Of a DNA stretch of 15,545 nucleotides, positions 13,287 through 15,545 are shown piece after piece. A program made the translations under genes and the position numbers. The stretch comes from Minisyncoccota bacterium (GTDB lineage Bacteria > Patescibacteriota > Minisyncoccia > UBA6257 > 2-01-FULL-56-20), in the NCBI GenBank assembly GCA_031291905.1, contig JARLIC010000012.1, positions 1 to 15,545 on the forward strand, given 5' to 3'. Position 1 is the first letter of the stretch. Each line of letters opens with the position of its first letter. Under the pieces are notes generated by a model. The model was not told where the DNA came from. It did not search any database and saw only the letters and a list, made by a program, of their open reading frames with translations.

Positions 13287-13364
13287 TTTGTTGTTTTTGT
13301 TATGTTTGTTTACACCGGAAAAGCCGCTCCGACCGACGCTCCGGCCCGGCTTTCGCCTGTGGAT

Positions 13365-13370
13365 ATTATA
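13365..13370 (-). promoter_or_regulatory. -10 element of the DUF5666-like gene
   Basis: TATAAT on the minus strand predicts a start near 13358 and a leader of about 72 bases. The leader can form a hairpin (AAAGCCG/CGGCTTT, 13320-13326 and 13347-13353 in plus coordinates) before the A-rich stretch next to the ATG. A DnaA-box-like TGTGGATAT lies at 13358-13366 (plus), on the start site. Confidence 0.6.
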
Positions 13371-13412
13371 CGCCCGCCGGGCAAAAAAGGGTTCTTTTGG
13401 AATATAACGGGG

Positions 13413-13418
13413 TATAAT
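13413..13418 (+). promoter_or_regulatory. -10 element of queA, leaderless
   Basis: TATAAT is followed by seven bases and the ATG at 13426. A further ATG at 13417 lies inside the hexamer and therefore cannot be the start. The -35 region is poor. Confidence 0.75.
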
Positions 13419-13425
13419 GAGACCC

Positions 13426-14481
13426 ATGGAAAACCGTTATCATTACGACCTTCCGGAATCGCTGATCGCACGACAGCCCGCCGAGCCGCGCGATGCGGCG
13501 CGGCTTTTCGTGTACGATACGGCGCATGACGAAGTGGCGTTCGACGTGTTCTCGAATCTCGGCGCACACCTTCCCGCCCGTAGCCTACTCGTTCTGAACG
13601 ACACGAAGGTCGTGCCCGCGCGCGCGGAGCTCAAAAAGGAGACCGGCGGAAAGATCGAGGTCCTTTTCCTGGTGAATGAATGGCGGCAGGACGGCAGTCC
13701 GATTCCCGCACTTGTCGATCGCAAGGTCGCCGTGGGTGCGCGGCTTTTTTTCGGCGACCGGAGATCCTTCACTGTCGTGCGGCAGAACGAGAACATTTTT
13801 TATCTCGAACCGAACTTCCCACCCGACGAACTTTTCAGGCTCCTCGATAAGAAAGGTGTCACACCGCTCCCGAAATATATAAAACATTCGGGCCTCAGCG
13901 AAGCGACGCTTCGAAAGGAATATCAGGCCGTGTTCGGGAAGAACCCCGCGTCGGTCGCCGCGCCCACCGCGTCCCTCCATTTCACCGAACGCCTGCTCGC
14001 GAAGCTTGAGGCGCAGGGCATCGAACGCACGTTCGTGACCCTGAATGTCGGGCTCGGCACGTTCGCACCGGTCTCGGCGGAAAGTCTCGCAAGCGGCACG
14101 CTCCACACCGAATATCTCTCGATCCCCGCGCCTGCACGCGCGACGATAAAGGCGCACAAACTCGCGGGCGTACCCGTCGTTGCGGCGGGCACCACGGTGG
14201 TGCGCACGCTCGAAGCGGAAGCGGCGGCCATCCTTTCAAAGGCGGGCCATAGCGATATCACCGGACCGACAAAGATATTCATCCGCCCTCCTTACGAATT
14301 CAGGATCGCCGACGCCGTGATCACGAACTTCCATCTGCCCGATACCTCGCTCATGATGCTCGTGCAGGCGTTCCTTTTGCACAAAGGCGCGACGAAGCGG
14401 AACCTCGTCGACCTTTACCGCATTGCGATCGAGGCAAAGTTCCGCTTCTATTCCTTCGGCGACGCGATGCTCATAAAATGA
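13426..14481 (+). CDS. queA: S-adenosylmethionine:tRNA ribosyltransferase-isomerase
   Basis: QueA moves the ribosyl part of S-adenosylmethionine onto the 7-aminomethyl-7-deazaguanine at position 34 of tRNA, giving epoxyqueuosine, in tRNAs with GUN anticodons. The 351-residue length is normal. Recognisable motifs are YDLPESLIARQPAEPRDAAR at the N-terminus, LVLNDTKVVPAR, GGKIEVLFL, the TLNVGLGTFAPV region, and NFHLPDTSLMMLVQAF with the C-terminal RFYSFGDAMLI. These cover the whole protein without gaps. The start at 13426 is set by TATAAT seven bases before it. A hairpin (GCCCGT/ACGGGC, 14483-14500) follows without a T-run. The tRNA-Asn(GUU) at 1825 is a likely substrate; the other queuosine genes are not in the window. 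Confidence 0.97.
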   Translation: MENRYHYDLPESLIARQPAEPRDAARLFVYDTAHDEVAFDVFSNLGAHLPARSLLVLNDTKVVPARAELKKETGGKIEVLFLVNEWRQDGSPIPALVDRKVAVGARLFFGDRRSFTVVRQNENIFYLEPNFPPDELFRLLDKKGVTPLPKYIKHSGLSEATLRKEYQAVFGKNPASVAAPTASLHFTERLLAKLEAQGIERTFVTLNVGLGTFAPVSAESLASGTLHTEYLSIPAPARATIKAHKLAGVPVVAAGTTVVRTLEAEAAAILSKAGHSDITGPTKIFIRPPYEFRIADAVITNFHLPDTSLMMLVQAFLLHKGATKRNLVDLYRIAIEAKFRFYSFGDAMLIK

Positions 14482-14509
14482 TGCCCGTAGCCACACGGGC
14501 GGAAATAAG

Positions 14510-14538
14510 TTGCAATATCCCCCGCTTTTTGCTAAGTT
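14510..14538 (+). promoter_or_regulatory. promoter of the gene at 14563
   Basis: TTGCAA (14510-14515) and TAAGTT (14533-14538) are 17 bases apart. The leader of about 18 bases holds a full AGGAGG (14551-14556), six bases before the ATG. Confidence 0.55.
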
Positions 14539-14562
14539 GGGAGCAGTAAAAGGAGGAACACG

Positions 14563-14883
14563 ATGGCGATTACGGAAGCGATCCCGATCCCTACCACGGA
14601 AGCCCTTATCTGCAGGTGGAAGACCCTCGCCGCGCGTGCCGCGGAAGGCACCGATAAGATGCAATTCTACTTGACCCTGGGCACGAGCCTGATGACGAGG
14701 ATGCTGAAGCCCCCTTCCGGCGCCGAGGCGTCCGGCTATGTGAAGAGCGCCCAGTCACGGCGCACCGACATGGTGGAATGCCAGATCGCCCACGACCTGA
14801 ACGAGCATGTTCCGACCGATCAACGCGCCGGCGCGCTCGCGGCGATCGTCAAGACCTTCCTTCAGGAAGCCAAGATATTCTGA
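14563..14883 (+). CDS. small hypothetical protein
   Basis: The product has 106 residues and should be helical and cytoplasmic; there is no signal peptide. TEALICRWKTLAARAAEG, DKMQFYLTLGTSLMTRML and a C-terminal QRAGALAAIVKTFLQEAK helix are the main segments. I do not recognise the family. It has the best Shine-Dalgarno site in the window (AGGAGG) and its own promoter and terminator, which suggests strong independent expression. It lies between queA and thrS, both of which have leaderless promoters. Confidence 0.78.
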   Translation: MAITEAIPIPTTEALICRWKTLAARAAEGTDKMQFYLTLGTSLMTRMLKPPSGAEASGYVKSAQSRRTDMVECQIAHDLNEHVPTDQRAGALAAIVKTFLQEAKIF

Positions 14884-14901
14884 CCTCGTTCCGACCTCAA
14901 C

Positions 14902-14931
14902 GGCCCGCATCCATCGCGGGCCTTTTATTTT
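14902..14931 (+). terminator. intrinsic terminator of the gene at 14563
   Basis: GGCCCGC/GCGGGCC with a 7-base loop is followed by TTTTATTTT. It isolates thrS from upstream transcription. Confidence 0.92.
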
Positions 14932-14956
14932 CCAAACTCCCGCAGGTCCCGATGAT

Positions 14957-14985
14957 TTGAAAACCCCGCGTTTTAGGCTTAGAAT
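14957..14985 (+). promoter_or_regulatory. promoter of thrS, leaderless
   Basis: TTGAAA (14957-14962) and TAGAAT (14980-14985) are exactly 17 bases apart, and the ATG at 14992 comes after six bases. The T of TAGAAT also begins an in-frame TAG, so no upstream start is possible. Confidence 0.85.
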
Positions 14986-14991
14986 GACCCT

Positions 14992-15545
14992 ATGACCAAC
15001 CTTGACCCGATCCGTCACTCGCTCGCCCATCTTCTTGCCGCCGCGGTGCTCAAAGAATTCCCCGACGCCAAGCTCGGTATCGGCCCCACCGTCGAGAACG
15101 GTTTTTATTACGACTTCCTTCTCCCCCGCGCCGTCACGCCGGACGACCTGAAGACGTTCGAAAAGACGATGCGCACGCTCATCAACAAGAAGCTGCCATT
15201 CACCGGCCGCGCGGTGTCCGTCGACGAGGCGAAGAAGCTTTCTGCCGCGCAGCCGTTCAAGCTTGAACTTATCAATGATTTTTCCGCAGAGGACAAAGAA
15301 TTGACCGTCTATGAAACGGGCGACGTCGTCGGGGCTGGCGCCCCGCCCATCTTCGTGGACCTCTGCCGCGGCGGCCACGTGGAAAACACCTCGGAGATCC
15401 CCGCCGACGCGTTCAAGCTCGACAAGATCGCGGGCGCCTACTGGCGCGGGGACGAGAAGAACCAGCAGCTCCAGCGCATCTACGGGGTCGCGTTCGAGAG
15501 CAAGGAAGCGCTGAAGGCCTATGAACTATTGATGGAAGAGGCGAA
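14992..15545 (+). CDS. thrS: threonyl-tRNA synthetase, N-terminal part (cut by window end)
   Basis: The enzyme joins threonine to tRNA-Thr with ATP. The 184 codons seen begin directly with the editing (tRNA SAD) domain: RHSLAHLLAAAV holds the His9 and His13 of the HxxxH motif, and DLCRGGH carries the second zinc/editing motif with Cys and His. IGPTVENGFYYDF and AGAYWRGDEKNQQLQRIYG are further ThrRS signatures. The N-terminal TGS domain of most bacterial ThrRS (about 65 residues in E. coli) is missing; an in-frame TAG at 14980 and the promoter right before the ATG show that this is the real start and not a missed extension. The catalytic and anticodon domains lie beyond the window. Confidence 0.95.
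   Translation, partial: MTNLDPIRHSLAHLLAAAVLKEFPDAKLGIGPTVENGFYYDFLLPRAVTPDDLKTFEKTMRTLINKKLPFTGRAVSVDEAKKLSAAQPFKLELINDFSAEDKELTVYETGDVVGAGAPPIFVDLCRGGHVENTSEIPADAFKLDKIAGAYWRGDEKNQQLQRIYGVAFESKEALKAYELLMEEA

Noticed and set aside
13417..13425. ATG at 13417 as queA start
   Set aside because: It lies inside the TATAAT hexamer; the ATG at 13426 fits the family start.
14483..14500. Terminator after queA
   Set aside because: Only a 6-bp stem without a T-run.
14755..15378. 207-codon minus-strand frame over thrS
   Set aside because: Antisense of clear ThrRS motifs.
1..15545. Alternative genetic code with UGA as Gly
   Set aside because: TGA ends queA, the genes at 5000 and 14563, and others at the expected places.

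Overview
The window looks like a piece of chromosome from a Patescibacteria/CPR bacterium, most likely a GC-rich Parcubacteria-type lineage (the Kaiserbacteria or their neighbours would fit). I base this on the many short, compact genes of unknown function, Ser/Thr/Ala-rich 'ASST' linkers on secreted proteins, a minimal ThrRS without a TGS domain, a secreted cytochrome-b5 domain fused to PKD/Fn3 repeats, and a sortase, RsiV-like protein and coiled-coil/C39 protein typical of envelope-heavy CPR genomes. The taxon is an inference; there is no marker gene that settles it. TAA, TAG and TGA all end clear genes, so the recoded UGA of Gracilibacteria/SR1 is not in use. Most of the DNA is near 60% GC.

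Layout. 1-2000: the start of a minus-strand membrane-anchored protein, then a membrane-anchored hypothetical protein, a SIMPL-domain protein, tRNA-Asn(GUU) and a strong palindromic terminator. 1966-2766: an AT-rich two-helix membrane protein on the minus strand and a 444-base gene-free stretch. 2767-4812: a large secreted PKD/Fn3 protein ending in a cytochrome b5 domain. 5000-7277: a zinc-ribbon protein (+), then on the minus strand a small secreted beta-rich protein, a Prx5-type peroxiredoxin and a sortase. 7355-9889: an RsiV-like DUF4163/DUF3298 membrane protein followed by four small or unknown genes. 10037-11060: a protein made of a zinc knuckle plus two DnaA domain-IV-like modules, then a 38-residue basic protein. 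11097-13286: a secreted coiled-coil/C39-like peptidase convergent with a secreted two-repeat DUF5666-like protein, sharing a bidirectional terminator. 13426-15545: QueA, a small unknown protein and the 5' part of ThrRS.

How the genes work together. Many of the products act at or outside the membrane (SIMPL, PKD/b5, sortase, RsiV-like, C39 peptidase, DUF5666-like and several anchored unknowns), fitting a cell that lives by surface contact. QueA and the tRNA-Asn(GUU) are connected because GUN-anticodon tRNAs are the targets of queuosine modification.

The most striking thing is not a single gene but the gene-start architecture. At eight genes a sigma70-type -10 hexamer (TATAAT, TAGAAT, TAAAAT or TATACT) sits 6 or 7 bases before the ATG, leaving no room for a 5' leader. 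These should be leaderless mRNAs. A second set has normal promoters, short leaders and good Shine-Dalgarno sites, and a third set (secreted proteins) has A-rich leaders without Shine-Dalgarno sites. One gene near 9560 has its start codon in a 10-11 bp hairpin. These features, plus the duplicated DnaA-C protein and the small beta-rich secreted protein ending in Trp, are the best leads for something undescribed.
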